From the NCBI GenBank assembly GCA_964451785.1, contig CAYVJG010000008.1, forward strand, positions 1 to 64,000: a stretch of DNA of 64,000 bases, given 5' to 3'. The DNA comes from JAJYSO01 sp964451785 (lineage in GTDB: Bacteria; Bacteroidota; Bacteroidia; Flavobacteriales; Flavobacteriaceae). Below, in pieces: positions 63,979 through 64,000 of this stretch. The notes beneath the pieces are model-generated. The model did not search any database, was not told the origin of the DNA, and saw nothing but the letters and a program-made list of their open reading frames with translations. The position numbers and the translations under genes were made by a program. Numbering within the stretch: the stretch's first letter is position 1; every line of letters begins with the position of its first letter.

Positions 63979-64000
63979 GTATCTCCCATGATTTTATGTT

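Noticed and set aside
1..64000. CRISPR array, toxin-antitoxin pair, restriction-modification or other known defence system
   Set aside because: No regularly spaced repeat array and no recognisable cas, toxin, methylase or nuclease-defence gene pair was seen. The TTGTAAG array has spacings too short for CRISPR.

Overview
The window is a stretch of a Bacteroidota chromosome, most likely from the class Flavobacteriia. The pointers are the LpxC-FabZ fusion, the T9SS regulator PorX, the Omp85 lipoprotein TamL next to a long TamB, the near absence of Shine-Dalgarno sequences, promoter boxes of the TAnnTTTG type and an AT-rich composition. The genus cannot be told from the sequence alone. There is one assembly gap of 100 Ns (4303-4402), inside copA. 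No rRNA gene, complete tRNA gene or CRISPR array was seen.

Positions 1 to about 2835 look like the right end of an integrated mobile element: a leftward row of very small genes, a divergent helix-turn-helix repressor gene with repeated operator-like sites, an unknown membrane protein, an iteron-like TTGTAAG repeat region, and a sequence resembling the 3' end of a tRNA (a possible attachment site). No integrase lies in the window. Next comes a copper/haem block (3027-6872): a haem-binding c-type protein, an AraC regulator with a metal-binding N-terminus, and the copper-exporting ATPase CopA, whose N-terminal HMA domains are near-identical tandem copies.

Positions 7401-17710 are housekeeping: a DnaQ/GIY-YIG nuclease, rfbA, the lipid A operon (HD hydrolase, lpxD, lpxC-fabZ, lpxA, efp, second lpxD), then porX and tsaE. 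Then follow gdhA, a cytochrome c, a phosphonatase-like HAD protein and an MscS channel. Positions 22137-28385 form a compact, co-directional glycan-degrading locus (GH27, lipoprotein sulfatase, GH29, GH20) without a SusC/SusD pair. Positions 28728-32166 look like a copper-uptake cluster: a Cys/His-rich small protein, a Met/His-rich lipoprotein and an OprC/NosA-like TonB receptor.

Positions 32452-42575 hold a PH-domain protein, purC, phoH, a SAM hydroxide adenosyltransferase, pabB/pabA, hutH, nnrDE, a DUF445 protein and a small membrane protein. Positions 42576-44695 are a loose accessory stretch with a VOC-family gene remnant and two unknown exported proteins. The rest carries a secreted EEP-family hydrolase, a second GH20, galE, tamL-tamB, an acyltransferase, an internally deleted methyltransferase, lpdA, nhaA, a DUF456 protein, lpxB and a small membrane protein.

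The most notable unexplained structure is a family of five dispersed intergenic repeats of about 127-154 bp (6940, 17811, 32298, 42822, 48134). They share ATACC/GGTAT ends and can fold into two hairpins. Each sits downstream of a gene and points the same way as that gene. I cannot assign it to a named element family.
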